A DNA stretch of 64,000 nt from the NCBI GenBank assembly GCA_007713455.1, contig VMRT01000011.1, positions 81,814 through 145,813 of the forward strand, given 5' to 3'. This stretch comes from Pseudomonas sp. Its GTDB lineage: Bacteria; Pseudomonadota; Gammaproteobacteria; Pseudomonadales; Pseudomonadaceae. This document shows positions 20,749 to 38,271 of this stretch, piece after piece. The stretch's first letter is position 1; the number at the start of each line of letters is the position of its first letter. The notes beneath the pieces are model-generated. The model searched no databases. It was not told the DNA's origin and saw only the letters and a program-made list of their open reading frames with translations. A program made the position numbers and the translations under genes.

Positions 20749-21357
20749 ATGATCAAGCTGACGCCTCGCCAGACGGAAATCCTCGCGTTCATCAAGCGCT
20801 GCCTGGAAGACAATGGGTATCCACCCACTCGTGCAGAGATCGCTCAGGAACTCGGCTTCAAGTCACCCAACGCTGCCGAAGAACATCTCAAGGCACTTGC
20901 CCGCAAAGGCGCTATCGAGATGACGCCTGGGGCGTCTCGCGGGATACGTATTCCGGACTTCGAACCCGCCGCATCCGAAAACGGCCTGCCGATCATCGGC
21001 CGCGTTGCTGCCGGCGCGCCAATTCTGGCGCAGCAACATGTCGAAGAATCCTGCCAGATCAGCCCCGCGTTTTTCCATCCGCGCGCCGATTATCTGCTGC
21101 GTGTCCACGGCATGAGCATGAAGGACGTCGGCATTTTTGATGGCGACCTGCTGGCCGTGCACACCACCCGCGAGGCCCGCAACGGCCAGATCGTGGTTGC
21201 TCGCGTCGGTGACGAAGTCACGGTGAAGCGTTTCAAGCGTGACGGCAAGAAGGTTTGGCTGTTGGCTGAAAACCCCGAGTTCGCGCCCATCGAGGTCGAC
21301 CTCGAACAGCAGGAACTGGTGATAGAAGGCTTGAGTGTCGGCGTAATCCGCCGCTAA
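20749..21357 (+). CDS. lexA: SOS repressor LexA
   Basis: The 202-residue product has an N-terminal winged helix ([40 protein letters not shown]) and a C-terminal S24 peptidase domain. The self-cleavage site is Ala88-Gly89 (RVAAGAP), and the catalytic pair is Ser123 (GMSM) and Lys160 (VTVKRFK). RecA-stimulated cleavage frees the SOS genes. It is controlled by the two upstream SOS boxes and forms an operon with sulA 11 bases downstream. Confidence 0.98.
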   Translation: MIKLTPRQTEILAFIKRCLEDNGYPPTRAEIAQELGFKSPNAAEEHLKALARKGAIEMTPGASRGIRIPDFEPAASENGLPIIGRVAAGAPILAQQHVEESCQISPAFFHPRADYLLRVHGMSMKDVGIFDGDLLAVHTTREARNGQIVVARVGDEVTVKRFKRDGKKVWLLAENPEFAPIEVDLEQQELVIEGLSVGVIRR

Positions 21358-21368
21358 GGAGAAGGTTC

Positions 21369-21851
21369 ATGCAGTACCAGACCAGCACTTCCCGGCCCCA
21401 ACTTTCGTTGTTCGACGGCGTCATTGCGCAAAGCCTGGCACCGTTTGGCAACCTGAAACCACGCAACAAACCCGAGCAGGACAAGGAATATCTGAGCGAG
21501 TTGAGCCTGAGTGGCAGCAGCGAGCACTGCCACCTGCTGCTTGCCCCGATCCTGCGTGAACTCGGCGATGCAGCGGACAGCCGCTGGCTGACGCTGATTG
21601 CCCCGCCTGCTTTCCTCTCGCAGAACTGGCTGCGCAAGTGCGGTCTGAATCGCGAACGCATCATCCTGCTGCAGCCACGCGACGCCGAGGGCGCGGGCGC
21701 GATGGAACTCGCCTGCAAAGCCCTGGCCTCGGGATGCAGCCATACCGTGGTCAGCTGGTTTGATCAGCTCGATGGTGCAACACGTAGCAAACTATGCGCA
21801 GCCGCCAGCCTGGGCGCAGCTCAGAGTCTGAATATTCGTCTCGGATGTTGA
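21369..21851 (+). CDS. sulA: SOS cell-division inhibitor SulA
   Basis: The 160-residue product has the SulA/RecA-like core: LLLAPILRELGDAADSRWLT, IAPPAFLSQNWLRKCGLNRE and IILLQPRD. SulA binds FtsZ and blocks division during DNA damage. The start ATG 21369 has AGGAGAAGG upstream, and the gene is 11 bases after lexA, so the lexA boxes should control both, as in P. aeruginosa. The N-terminal segment up to about residue 50 is variable between species and unremarkable. Confidence 0.92.
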   Translation: MQYQTSTSRPQLSLFDGVIAQSLAPFGNLKPRNKPEQDKEYLSELSLSGSSEHCHLLLAPILRELGDAADSRWLTLIAPPAFLSQNWLRKCGLNRERIILLQPRDAEGAGAMELACKALASGCSHTVVSWFDQLDGATRSKLCAAASLGAAQSLNIRLGC

Positions 21852-21924
21852 ACCGCACGGCACAGGGACGTGCTGAAAATCGCGGATGGAATCCTGAAGC
21901 TATAACGCTCGAGCAATAGCTCAC

Positions 21925-22161
21925 TCAGTGCAGAACACGCGGCTCTTCATCGTCGCGCTCGAAATCCCCTTCCGACATGCGACCGGCCATCTGAACGCCG
22001 ACATTGAACATCGCCTTGGCAATCTCGACGTGCTGCCCCTGTAGAAATAGCTTGGCGTCTTCCGAAAAATTCAGCGTGACCAACACCTCTTCGTCCTCGG
22101 CACGACGAAGCACGATGCGCCCGTCAGGTAGCTCGACGATTTCCAGAAAAGATGTAGGCAT
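21925..22161 (-). CDS. Conserved small acidic protein of unknown function
   Basis: This is a soluble 78-residue protein (MPTSFLEIVELPDGRIVLRR, then strands and one helix, acidic C-terminus). It sits convergent to sulA in the same place as a small hypothetical gene next to sulA in P. aeruginosa, which supports it as a true gene. No motif gives a function. Confidence 0.75.
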   Translation of the reverse strand: MPTSFLEIVELPDGRIVLRRAEDEEVLVTLNFSEDAKLFLQGQHVEIAKAMFNVGVQMAGRMSEGDFERDDEEPRVLH

Positions 22162-22373
22162 GGATCAGCTCCGCGTGAAAGGCGGCCATTGTAGCAGCCG
22201 ACCAGCCTCAGGACAGCCTTTGCAGGTCTCAAGCTCCTTTCGCTAGCAACACCCCGATAGGTAGCAGCATCATGCAGCCGTGCGTTGCCCGACCAACAAA
22301 ACAATGCGGCTATGGACACCGACACGTAGCATGCACAAAAAAAGCGCGCGCCGGCGCTCGATAAGGATTGTGT

Positions 22374-23213
22374 ATGACAACCCGCACCTTGCTGCTTACC
22401 GCCTTGGCCATGCTTGCATTTGCCGGCAACTCGATCCTATGCCGTATCGCCTTGCGGGACACCGCTATTGACCCGGCCAGCTTCACCGGCCTCCGTATAC
22501 TGGCCGGAGCACTCACGCTCTGGCTAATGTTGCGAATCGGCACGCCGAGACAATCGCAGGGCGGAGATTGGTTCAGCGCCTTGGCGCTGTTCGTCTACGC
22601 CGCTAGTTTTTCCTACGCCTATATCAACCTGGATGCCGGAGCCGGCGCCCTGCTGCTGTTCGGCGCGGTGCAGTTGAGCATGCTTGCTTGGGGATTGCTG
22701 CGGGGCGAGCGCTTTAGCGCTTGGCAGATTGTCGGCTTGCTGTTGGCATTGAGCGGATTGCTGATTCTGCTGCTTCCGGGAAGCAGCGCGCCGGCATTGG
22801 ACGGCGCACTGCTCATGCTGCTGTCCGGTGTCGCCTGGGGCATCTATTCGCTGCGTGGACGGGGCGCGAGCAATCCCCTTGCAGCAACTGCGGGCAATTT
22901 CATCAAGGCCGTGCCGCTGGCAGCAGTGCTTTGTCTGGTGACGCTTGGCCAGCAGCAATGGGATGCGCCAGGAATCGTGTACGCCCTGCTCTCCGGGGCG
23001 CTGACCTCTGGCGTCGGCTACGCCATCTGGTACGCGGCGCTGCCTGGTCTTGCGGCAATACAGGCGGCAAGCGTCCAGCTCAGCGTTCCGCTACTCACAG
23101 CCATCGCCGGGGCTGTGCTGCTGGGTGAAGCGTTGACAGCAACGCTGATCATCTCAGGCGCGGCGATTCTCGGCGGCATCGCCATGGTCCTGAGCATCGG
23201 GCACCGCGGCTGA
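22374..23213 (+). CDS. EamA/DMT-family membrane transporter
   Basis: The product is 279 residues with ten hydrophobic segments in two repeats of five (for example LLLTALAMLAFAGNSILCRI at the start and PLLTAIAGAVLLGEALTATL near the end). This is the drug/metabolite transporter fold. Such proteins usually export amino acids or other small metabolites; the substrate is not readable. ATG 22374 has AAGGA upstream and is preferred over an in-frame start at 22368. It is convergent with the next gene. Confidence 0.88.
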   Translation: MTTRTLLLTALAMLAFAGNSILCRIALRDTAIDPASFTGLRILAGALTLWLMLRIGTPRQSQGGDWFSALALFVYAASFSYAYINLDAGAGALLLFGAVQLSMLAWGLLRGERFSAWQIVGLLLALSGLLILLLPGSSAPALDGALLMLLSGVAWGIYSLRGRGASNPLAATAGNFIKAVPLAAVLCLVTLGQQQWDAPGIVYALLSGALTSGVGYAIWYAALPGLAAIQAASVQLSVPLLTAIAGAVLLGEALTATLIISGAAILGGIAMVLSIGHRG

Positions 23214-23230
23214 CGCCACGGTCCCGAGTG

Positions 23231-23749
23231 TCACCATTCGGTCAGCGACTCACGAAAACGTAATGCCAGGCCCTTGAGGTTCTGTCGCCAGGCTTCCAGC
23301 TCGACGCGCGACAGCGGTGGCACATCGTCCTCGACACTGACTGCCTCGATCAACGGCTGGCGCGGATCAGTCTTGGCCTTGGCAGGAGCGCGTGGCGGCT
23401 GGAGCAGCTGCTTGTAGGCGGTAAGCAACTGCCCGAGCCAGGTGCTTGGCTGCTCCGACAATTCCAGCAATTCGGCGAGTTCCGGGCTCGGCGCAGCCTC
23501 GAGCACGCTGCGGGTCAGAAATGCCTCGACGACAGGCGCATCCGCACCGGGCGATCGGTAGTAACCGGCGATCTCATGGCACAGTCCAAGCAAGGCGCCG
23601 TAAAGGTGGAACAGGCAAGCCTCACGTTCAGCCTGAATCAAACCTTGAGAATTCATCGAGGCCGATTCTTCGGCCTTGCGCCAGCTTTCCAGTGACAAAC
23701 CGGCGAAGAAGATCTTCTGGTTGGTACGTGTGTAGAGCTCGTGAGCCAT
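23231..23749 (-). CDS. DUF6586-like conserved protein
   Basis: The 172-residue, mostly helical, soluble protein (AHELYTRTNQKIFFAGLSLE at the N-terminus) has a Pro/Lys-rich linker near 118-128. Position next to topA and general pattern match a conserved hypothetical in pseudomonads (DUF6586). No catalytic motif is seen and the function is unknown. It lies 137 bases upstream of topA's 3' end on the same strand. Confidence 0.7.
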   Translation of the reverse strand: MAHELYTRTNQKIFFAGLSLESWRKAEESASMNSQGLIQAEREACLFHLYGALLGLCHEIAGYYRSPGADAPVVEAFLTRSVLEAAPSPELAELLELSEQPSTWLGQLLTAYKQLLQPPRAPAKAKTDPRQPLIEAVSVEDDVPPLSRVELEAWRQNLKGLALRFRESLTEW

Positions 23750-23885
23750 GGCATGCTCTCCGAAAGAAGATGGACAGAGAATGGACCTTCACAGGTTGCC
23801 GCACCAGATCGGCTGACGAAGTGTCAGCCGATCTGAAGAACACACTCGGTGCAGCCGGTCTGCTGAGCGGTCGAACGCAAAGAAA

Positions 23886-26489
23886 TCAGCGTTTGTCTTC
23901 GACCTTCCACTTGCCGCCGTCGTAGAACGCCTTCCAGCCGGTCGGCTTACCGTCCACTTCGGTCTGCACGTACTGCTCCTTGGTCTTGCGGCTGAAGCGG
24001 ATAACCGCGAAGCGGCCTTCCGGATCCTTCTGCGGCGCATCGAGCAGGAAGTGGTACTTGGGATCAATCTCGTCCTTGTGCGGGATCAGCTCACGCACCA
24101 GCGGCGCGCGGGTTTCGCGATTCTTCGGGAACTGACTGGCAGCCAGGAACAGGCCGGAAGCGCCATCGCGCAGTACGTAGGTGTCGTCGACCTTGTCGCA
24201 CTTGAGCTCGGGCATCTTCACCGCATCCATCTTCGGAGGCGCGGCCTCACCGTTCTTCAGCAGCTTGCGGGTGTTCTTGCACTCGGCATTGGTGCAACCG
24301 AAAAACTTGCCGAAGCGACCGGTCTTGAGCTGCATTTCGCTGCCGCACTTGTCGCATTCCAGGCTCGGGCCTTCATAGCCCTTGATGCGGTATTGGCCTT
24401 TCTCGATCTCATAACCCGAGCAATCCGGGTTGTTGCCGCAGATATGCAGCTTCTGCGTCTCGTCGAGCAGATAGGCATCCATCGCGGTACTGCAGATCGG
24501 GCAGCGGTGCTTGCCAAGCAGCACGCGAGACTCGGACTCGCCCTCGTCATCGGCAGCGATCTCGTCGCCCGGAACCAGGTTGACGGTGGACTTGCAGCGT
24601 TCCTTCGGCGGCAGGCGGTAGCCGGAGCAACCGAGGAACACGCCGGTGGAAGCGGTACGGATCATCATCGGCCGACCGCAGACCTTGCACGGGATATCGG
24701 TCACGGTCGGCTGATTGGCACGCATGCCGTTCTCGCTGGCCTCGGCAACCTCGAGCTTCTTGCGGAAGTCACCGTAGAATTCGTCCAGTACGTGCTTCCA
24801 GTCGCGCTCACCCTGGGCGACGTCGTCCAGATGCTCTTCCATGCCGGCGGTGAAACCGTAGTCCATCAGATTGTTGAAGCTCTCGGACAGGCGCTCGGTG
24901 ACGATGTCGCCCATCTTCTCCGAATAGAAACGGCGGTTGTGCAGCGAGACGTAGCCGCGGTCCTGGATGGTCGAGATAATCGCGGCGTAGGTGGACGGCC
25001 GGCCGATACCGCGCTTCTCCATCTCCTTGACCAGGCTGGCTTCGGAGTAGCGCGCTGGCGGCTTGGTGAAGTGCTGGCTCGGGTCGAGCTTGAGCAGCTT
25101 CATGTCGTCACCCTTGTTCATCTCCGGCAACACGTCATCCTCACCGGCCTTGCTCTGCTGCGGCATGACCTTGGTGTAACCGTCGAACTTCAGGATGCGG
25201 CCCTTGGCGCGCAGTTCGAAATTGCCGGCAGCGACGGTCACGCTGGTGGACAGGTACTGTGCAGGCGGCATCTGGCAGGCTACGAACTGGCGCCAGATCA
25301 GCTCGTACAGACGCTCGGCATCGCGTTCCATGCCCGAAAGCTGGGTCGGGCGCAGGTTGACGTCGGACGGGCGAATCGCCTCGTGCGCTTCCTGCGCGCC
25401 TTCTTTGCTCGAATAGACATTCGGTTTTTCCGGCAGGTACTTGTCGCCGAACTCGCTCTCGATGAAACCGCGCACCATACCGATCGCGTCAGCGGAAAGG
25501 TTGGTCGAGTCGGTACGCATGTAGGTGATGTAACCGGCTTCGTACAGGCGCTGAGCCATCATCATGGTCTTCTTCACACCGAAGCCGAGGCGATTGCTCG
25601 CCGCCTGCTGCAGGGTCGAAGTGATGAAGGGGGCTGAGGGCTTGCTGCTCGTCGGCTTGTCTTCGCGCTTGCTGACGCTGTACTGCGCGCCCTTGAGTTT
25701 CTCCAGTGCAGCGGTGGCTTGTGCTTCGTTCAGCGGCTTGAAGGCTTCGCCGTTCTCACGCGCGACCTCGAAACGCACCTTGGCCTGCTGCGCATTCGCC
25801 AGGTCCGCGTGAACTTCCCAGTATTCTTCCGGAACGAAGGCGCGAATCTCACGCTCGCGCTCGACCACCAGCTTCACCGCTACCGATTGCACTCGGCCGG
25901 CGGAAAGCCCGCGGGCGATCTTCGCCCAGAGCAGCGGCGACACCATGTAGCCAACCACCCGATCGAGGAAACGACGCGCCTGCTGTGCGTTGACCCGGTT
26001 CAGATCGAGTTCGCCAGGCTTGGAGAAAGCCTCCTGAATCGCCTTCTTGGTGATCTCGTTGAACACCACGCGCTTGTAACGGCTGTCGTCGCCGCCAATC
26101 GACTCGCGCAGGTGCCAGGCGATGGCCTCCCCCTCTCTATCCAAGTCGGTCGCAAGATAGATGGTGTCGGCTTCCTTGGCCAGACGGCGCAGTTCCTCGA
26201 TGACCTTTTCCTTGCCGGGCAGGATCTCGTACTTGGCCTTCCAGCCGTGCTCCGGGTCGACCCCCATGCGGGTTATGAGTTGACGCTTGGCCTTCTCCTT
26301 CGGCGACAGCGCAGGCGCTTCGGCGGCCGCAGCCTTGCCGCGCTTGACCGGCTCCTTGTTGGCAGAGCCGCTGGTAGGAAGGTCGCGGATATGGCCGATA
26401 CTCGACTTCACCACGTACTGGTTGCCCAAATACTTGTTGATTGTCTTGGCCTTGGCCGGTGATTCCACGATGACCAGCGATTTACCCAT
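23886..26489 (-). CDS. topA: DNA topoisomerase I
   Basis: This is the type IA enzyme (867 residues) that relaxes negative supercoils behind RNA polymerase. The Toprim domain opens with [20 protein letters not shown] and carries the metal triad region [10 protein letters not shown] (113-122). The catalytic Tyr is Y323 ([10 protein letters not shown]). Several C-terminal Cys4 zinc ribbons follow ([27 protein letters not shown] with their partners). The length is normal for Pseudomonas. Upstream, 26490-26777 (288 bases) holds its promoter, which I could not place. Confidence 0.98.
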   Translation of the reverse strand: MGKSLVIVESPAKAKTINKYLGNQYVVKSSIGHIRDLPTSGSANKEPVKRGKAAAAEAPALSPKEKAKRQLITRMGVDPEHGWKAKYEILPGKEKVIEELRRLAKEADTIYLATDLDREGEAIAWHLRESIGGDDSRYKRVVFNEITKKAIQEAFSKPGELDLNRVNAQQARRFLDRVVGYMVSPLLWAKIARGLSAGRVQSVAVKLVVEREREIRAFVPEEYWEVHADLANAQQAKVRFEVARENGEAFKPLNEAQATAALEKLKGAQYSVSKREDKPTSSKPSAPFITSTLQQAASNRLGFGVKKTMMMAQRLYEAGYITYMRTDSTNLSADAIGMVRGFIESEFGDKYLPEKPNVYSSKEGAQEAHEAIRPSDVNLRPTQLSGMERDAERLYELIWRQFVACQMPPAQYLSTSVTVAAGNFELRAKGRILKFDGYTKVMPQQSKAGEDDVLPEMNKGDDMKLLKLDPSQHFTKPPARYSEASLVKEMEKRGIGRPSTYAAIISTIQDRGYVSLHNRRFYSEKMGDIVTERLSESFNNLMDYGFTAGMEEHLDDVAQGERDWKHVLDEFYGDFRKKLEVAEASENGMRANQPTVTDIPCKVCGRPMMIRTASTGVFLGCSGYRLPPKERCKSTVNLVPGDEIAADDEGESESRVLLGKHRCPICSTAMDAYLLDETQKLHICGNNPDCSGYEIEKGQYRIKGYEGPSLECDKCGSEMQLKTGRFGKFFGCTNAECKNTRKLLKNGEAAPPKMDAVKMPELKCDKVDDTYVLRDGASGLFLAASQFPKNRETRAPLVRELIPHKDEIDPKYHFLLDAPQKDPEGRFAVIRFSRKTKEQYVQTEVDGKPTGWKAFYDGGKWKVEDKR

Positions 26490-26777
26490 GGAGAGGAGAG
26501 TTCCTGAATCTAGAGGTGAACAGAGGCGGCGCCTCCGACAGTTTGAATACCCGCACCGGCGCTAAACGGCAAGGCATCAGCGTACGTTAGTGCGCGTTTT
26601 GCGAACGGGCCGACCTGACAGAAAAATCGCCCTGCCCGGCTCCGCCTGGTGCGAATCAGAGCAGCCGTCCGATGCCATCCAGCGAACAGCAAGGTTTAAG
26701 CTCCGTCTGAAAAGCACCGCTATATATAGTGGCGATGGAGGTGAGGTCAAGCGCGGACCTGGTGGCCGCTAGCCAGC

Positions 26778-27011
26778 TCAACCTTCGAAAACGCTCGTTT
26801 CGGCCTCGATCAATGCGAAACGCGGGACCGTTTCGCCGTTGACTTCGACAGTCTCGATGAACATCGACAACGGGCGCACCCAGAGTCCACGTTCCCCATA
26901 CAGCGCCTGGTAGAACACCACCGACTCCTCGGTCTCGGAGTGCCGCGCAACAGCGAAAACGCGATATTCCGGCCCCTTGTAATGGCGATAACGCCCCGGC
27001 TGCAACTGCAT
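26778..27011 (-). CDS. DUF1653 family protein
   Basis: The 77-residue product from ATG 27011 (GGAGG upstream; a longer frame to 27083 would cross a terminator) has the DUF1653 core: GRYRHYKGPEYRVFAVARHS and VVFYQALYGERGLWVRPLSM. This small beta-rich domain is widespread and its function is not established. It lies between fadA and topA as in related pseudomonads. Its start is just past the fadBA terminator, so it needs its own promoter. Confidence 0.85.
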   Translation of the reverse strand: MQLQPGRYRHYKGPEYRVFAVARHSETEESVVFYQALYGERGLWVRPLSMFIETVEVNGETVPRFALIEAETSVFEG

Positions 27012-27029
27012 GCCTACCTCCACACAAAT

Positions 27030-27062
27030 ACAAAAAAGAAAAACCGGGGCACCAGGCCCCGG
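27030..27062 (-). terminator. Intrinsic terminator of fadBA
   Basis: On the minus strand a CCGGGGC...GCCCCGG stem with loop CTGGT (27044-27062) is followed by TTTTTCTTTTTT. It lies 84 bases past the fadA stop. Confidence 0.9.
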
Positions 27063-27145
27063 CTTCCATGCACCGACTGACAATCATATTCCCGCTCAGT
27101 CGCGAGATTGGCTGTCAGCCTAGCGCAGTCATTTGCATCTGTCTG

Positions 27146-30919
<3,774 letters not shown>

Positions 30920-32953
30920 ATGTCCAACGCCCCCATCGCCCGCGCCGACACCGGCACCGATCCCTATCGCTGGCTGGAGAATCGCGACGCCGACGACGTG
31001 CTGGCATACCTCAAGGCGGAGAATGCCTATCTCGAAGAACAGCTCGCCGACCAGTCCGAACTTCGCGAGACGCTGTTCCAGGAAATCAAGGGCCGCATCC
31101 GCGAAACCGACCTGTCCCTGCCGTCGCCTTGGGGACCGTGGCTGTATTACCAGCGCACCACCGCTGGCGACGAATACCCGCGGCACTATCGCTGCCCACG
31201 CCCGGTCGATGGCTCGCTCACCGTTGACGAGAACGCCGAACAGCTGCTGCTCGACCCCAACGAGCTGGCCGAAGGCGGCTTCCTCTCCCTGGGCGCGTTC
31301 AGCGTCAGTCAGGACCACAGCAAGCTCGCCTACAGCCTCGATCGCGAAGGCGACGAGATCTACCGACTGTTCGTCAAGGATCTCGCCAGCGGCGACGTGA
31401 CCGCCCTGCCCTTCGACGATTGCGACGGCAGCATGACCTGGGCCAACGACAGCCAGACGCTGTTCTACGGTGAACTGGACGACACCCACCGCCCGCACAA
31501 GATTTACCGCTATCGCCTTGGCGATACGGGCAGCCGCGAGGTTTATCACGACCCGGACGGGCGCTTCTTCGTGCATTGCTACCGCACCAGCTCCGAGCGC
31601 CAACTGGTCATCCTTTCCCACAGCAAGACCACCAGCGAAGCCTGGGTGCTGTCGGCGGACGAGCCGGATGGTCAATGGACGTGCCTGGCACCACGCCAGG
31701 AAGACCACGAGTACTTTCCCGATCATGGCCTTCACGAAGGTCAGTGGAGCTGGCTGATCCGCAGCAATCAGGCTGGCATCAACTTCGCCCTCTATCTCGC
31801 CAGCGAGGCGCAGCCCGAGCGGGAGCATTGGCAGGAACTGGTCCCGCATGACGACGCGGTGATGCTCGAGGATGTCAGCCTGAACGCCGAGGCGATCACC
31901 CTGACCCTGCGCGAAAGCGGCCTACCAGTGATCGAGGTGCGGCCGCAGGGCGTGCAGCCCTATCGCCTGCAGCTGCCCGATGCGGCCTACAGCCTGCACG
32001 TACAGAATTCGCTGGAGTTCACTAGCACGGTGATCCGCCTGCGCTATGAAGCGCTCAACCGACCGGCACAAGTCCGTCAGCTGACGCTGGCCGACGGCAC
32101 GCAGGAAGTGCTCAAGGAAACCCCGGTGGAAGGCCCCTTCGATGCGGACGCCTATGAAAGTCGACGCATCTGGGCGACCGCCCAGGACGGCACGCAGATT
32201 CCCATCAGCCTGGTCGGCCGGCGTGACAGCTTCGGCAAGCCGGCTCCGCTCTATCTCTATGGCTACGGTGCCTATGGGCACAGCCTCGACCCGTGGTTCT
32301 CCCATGCGCGCCTGTCGCTGCTCGACCGCGGTTTCGTCTTCGCCATCGCGCATGTACGTGGCGGCGGCGATCTCGGCGAAGCCTGGTATCGCGCCGGCAA
32401 GCTGGAACACAAGCCGAACACCTTCAGCGACTTCATCGCCTGTGCCGAGCAGCTGCTGGCCGACGGCTACACCACCTCGCCGCGCCTGGCCATCAGCGGC
32501 GGCAGCGCCGGCGGCCTGCTGATCGGCGCGGTGCTGAACATGCGCCCGGAGCTGTTCGGCGCAGCCGTCGCCGAGGTGCCCTTCGTCGATGTACTGAACA
32601 CCATGCTCAACGCCGACCTGCCGCTGACCGTAACCGAGTACGACGAATGGGGCGACCCGAATCAACCGGAGGTGCATGAGCGGATCAAGGCCTATGCGCC
32701 CTACGAAAATATCCGCGCCCAGGCCTACCCCGCGCTGCTCGCAGTGGCCGGCTACAACGACAGCCGCGTGCAGTACTGGGAAGCCGCCAAGTGGGTCGCC
32801 AAGCTGCGCGCCACCCGCACCGACGACAACCTGCTGCTGCTCAAGACCGAATTCGGTGCCGGGCACGGCGGCATGAGTGGGCGCTACCAGGCGCTCAAGG
32901 ACGTGGCGCTGGAGTACGCCTTCGTGCTGAAGGTATTCGGCATGGCGGCTTAG
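30920..32953 (+). CDS. ptrB: Oligopeptidase B-type prolyl oligopeptidase family peptidase
   Basis: This is a 677-residue cytoplasmic S9 serine peptidase. A seven-bladed propeller domain (about 70-400) precedes an alpha/beta hydrolase domain with Ser529 (ISGGSAGG), Asp614 (GYNDSRV) and His649 (GAGHGG), and the VRGGGDLGEAWYRAGK block typical of oligopeptidase B. It should cut short peptides after basic residues. The start ATG 30920 has GGAG upstream; the in-frame start at 30872 gives an untypical extension. No signal peptide. Confidence 0.92.
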   Translation: MSNAPIARADTGTDPYRWLENRDADDVLAYLKAENAYLEEQLADQSELRETLFQEIKGRIRETDLSLPSPWGPWLYYQRTTAGDEYPRHYRCPRPVDGSLTVDENAEQLLLDPNELAEGGFLSLGAFSVSQDHSKLAYSLDREGDEIYRLFVKDLASGDVTALPFDDCDGSMTWANDSQTLFYGELDDTHRPHKIYRYRLGDTGSREVYHDPDGRFFVHCYRTSSERQLVILSHSKTTSEAWVLSADEPDGQWTCLAPRQEDHEYFPDHGLHEGQWSWLIRSNQAGINFALYLASEAQPEREHWQELVPHDDAVMLEDVSLNAEAITLTLRESGLPVIEVRPQGVQPYRLQLPDAAYSLHVQNSLEFTSTVIRLRYEALNRPAQVRQLTLADGTQEVLKETPVEGPFDADAYESRRIWATAQDGTQIPISLVGRRDSFGKPAPLYLYGYGAYGHSLDPWFSHARLSLLDRGFVFAIAHVRGGGDLGEAWYRAGKLEHKPNTFSDFIACAEQLLADGYTTSPRLAISGGSAGGLLIGAVLNMRPELFGAAVAEVPFVDVLNTMLNADLPLTVTEYDEWGDPNQPEVHERIKAYAPYENIRAQAYPALLAVAGYNDSRVQYWEAAKWVAKLRATRTDDNLLLLKTEFGAGHGGMSGRYQALKDVALEYAFVLKVFGMAA

Positions 32954-32995
32954 CACGCACGCGTGCCTGTCGGGTTGTGCTAGACATTCAGCCTC

Positions 32996-33023
32996 GGGGC
33001 CAGCCGTGAAGCACGGCTGCCCC
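32996..33023 (+). terminator. Hairpin after the peptidase gene
   Basis: CAGCCGTG-AAG-CACGGCTG, extended by GGGG/CCCC around one bulge, lies 42 bases after the peptidase stop. There is no T-run, so it may be a stability hairpin rather than a terminator. Confidence 0.45.
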
Positions 33024-33242
33024 GCGCCGATGTTGGTCGCGAAGTTCGTCCGTCGCACTTTCACGATTCGCGGTCAGGACCGTTCCCGCGCATTGGCGCG
33101 CCCTGGCTCCCTCCTCCCGGCGTCCGTTTGGCTTCCCACAACAGCCACTTCAACGGCGTTTCCGCCAGATGCCGACCTGCGGCACCGAACAGCCTGCGCT
33201 GGCGAGAGTCATTCATTGAGAATGTCCTCGTCGGAGCCACCC

Positions 33243-33605
33243 ATGAACAACAAGTCCTCGAACCACCAGAATCAGAACGTCCACGGCTGGGAGCGCGCCA
33301 TGTCCCTGGCCGGCGGGCTGTATTTACTTGCCAAGGGCCTCAGCCGCGGCGGTTTGGGCGGACTGCTGCAGCTGGGTATCGGCGGCCTGGCGCTGTCCCG
33401 TGGCGTAACCGGGCACTGCGAGGCCAAGCGCGTGTTCAATGAAATCAACGAACAGGCCGGCATGGCCGAAGGCCGCTCGCACCACATGCCGTTCGAACGC
33501 TCGGAAAAGGATCGCCAGCAATTGCAGGCCAACGCCGCGGCAGCCACCAACGGCACTACCGTAACCGGCAATGACAGCCTGAAAAGCCCGCCTGCCGGCG
33601 TCTGA
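33243..33605 (+). CDS. Small membrane protein, DUF2892-like
   Basis: The 120-residue product from ATG 33243 has a polar start and then two hydrophobic segments (AMSLAGGLYLLAKGLSRGG and LLQLGIGGLALSRGVTGHCE), as in DUF2892 inner-membrane proteins. A polar, Ala/Asn/Thr-rich C-terminus follows. An in-frame ATG 24 bases earlier is possible, but the chosen start has GAG nearby and the N-terminus looks more natural. The function is unknown. It is convergent with acs. Confidence 0.65.
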   Translation: MNNKSSNHQNQNVHGWERAMSLAGGLYLLAKGLSRGGLGGLLQLGIGGLALSRGVTGHCEAKRVFNEINEQAGMAEGRSHHMPFERSEKDRQQLQANAAAATNGTTVTGNDSLKSPPAGV

Positions 33606-33635
33606 TCCCGCGCCCATTCAAGCGCGGAACATTGA

Positions 33636-33665
33636 GCCCGGCGAGTCGTGGCATGGCCGCCGGGC
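33636..33665. terminator. GC-rich hairpin between convergent genes
   Basis: GCCCGGCG and CGCCGGGC form an 8-bp stem with a 14-base loop between the membrane-protein gene and acs, which end towards each other. There is no clear T-run, so its activity is uncertain. Confidence 0.35.
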
Positions 33666-33711
33666 GCAGGCTCACGGGTAAAGCGTTACTAAGCTCCGCT
33701 CGCCCTCTCCT

Positions 33712-35667
<1,956 letters not shown>

Positions 35668-35903
35668 GGCAGTTCCTCGTCTGTCTTGTTGGTATGCAGA
35701 ACCCTGTCCAGCAGGCGAACCCAATGACCAACCCAGCGCCTGTCAGACGGTGCACTCCAGCCAAGCACGCCACCCATGGCGTATCGGCTTTGCTCAAGCA
35801 TAGACCGCGCCTCACCGCATGGCGTGTGCACTGCCGCCATTTGCCAGAGCTTTTGCGTAGCTGAATGCTACGGCCCCGACACCCGCGGACGTGTTTTGCG
35901 GGC

Positions 35904-35929
35904 AAAAAAAAGCGGCCTCAGGGGCCGCT
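35904..35929 (-). terminator. Intrinsic terminator, minus strand
   Basis: On the minus strand AGCGGCC-CCTGA-GGCCGCT is followed by a run of eight T. It lies 123 bases past the TRAP binding-protein stop at 36052 and upstream of acs, so it separates the two. The rest of the 35668-36051 gap holds the acs promoter region, with no gene seen. Confidence 0.85.
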
Positions 35930-36051
35930 CGGTCAACCATCCGGTTGCAATACACACTTGTCCGATCACGCAGATAGACACCGCCATTCTGTGCAGCCAG
36001 CGCCGTGGCCGAAACTGCACATTGGTCTAACAGACCATTGGCGGGCTTGCC

Positions 36052-38095
<2,044 letters not shown>

Positions 38096-38143
38096 AGTGG
38101 ATTCCCGTATTCGCGGTAGACGAAGCATGCGCTGCCCGACCTA

Positions 38144-38157
38144 AGCTTTTCAAAGCT
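38144..38157. promoter_or_regulatory. Inverted repeat in LysR/CoA-transferase divergent region
   Basis: AGCTTTTCAAAGCT is a perfect 14-base palindrome centred 55 bases from the LysR start and 121 bases from the CoA-transferase start. It could be a LysR operator; this is inferred from position only. Confidence 0.35.
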
Positions 38158-38271
38158 CCTTTCGTCTTAGCCTTCGTGAGGCGCGAAACCTTACTTGGCC
38201 AACGGCCAATTGTGCGCTGCCGATGGGTCGGTCATGCTCGGCACCATGAATCAACCGGCACAGGTGTCGTG

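Noticed and set aside
22162..22373. Possible small RNA between the small acidic gene and the EamA gene
   Set aside because: No hairpin with T-run or promoter could be shown.
24051..25637. Long plus-strand frame inside topA
   Set aside because: Antisense shadow of a gene with complete motifs; no ribosome site or domain.
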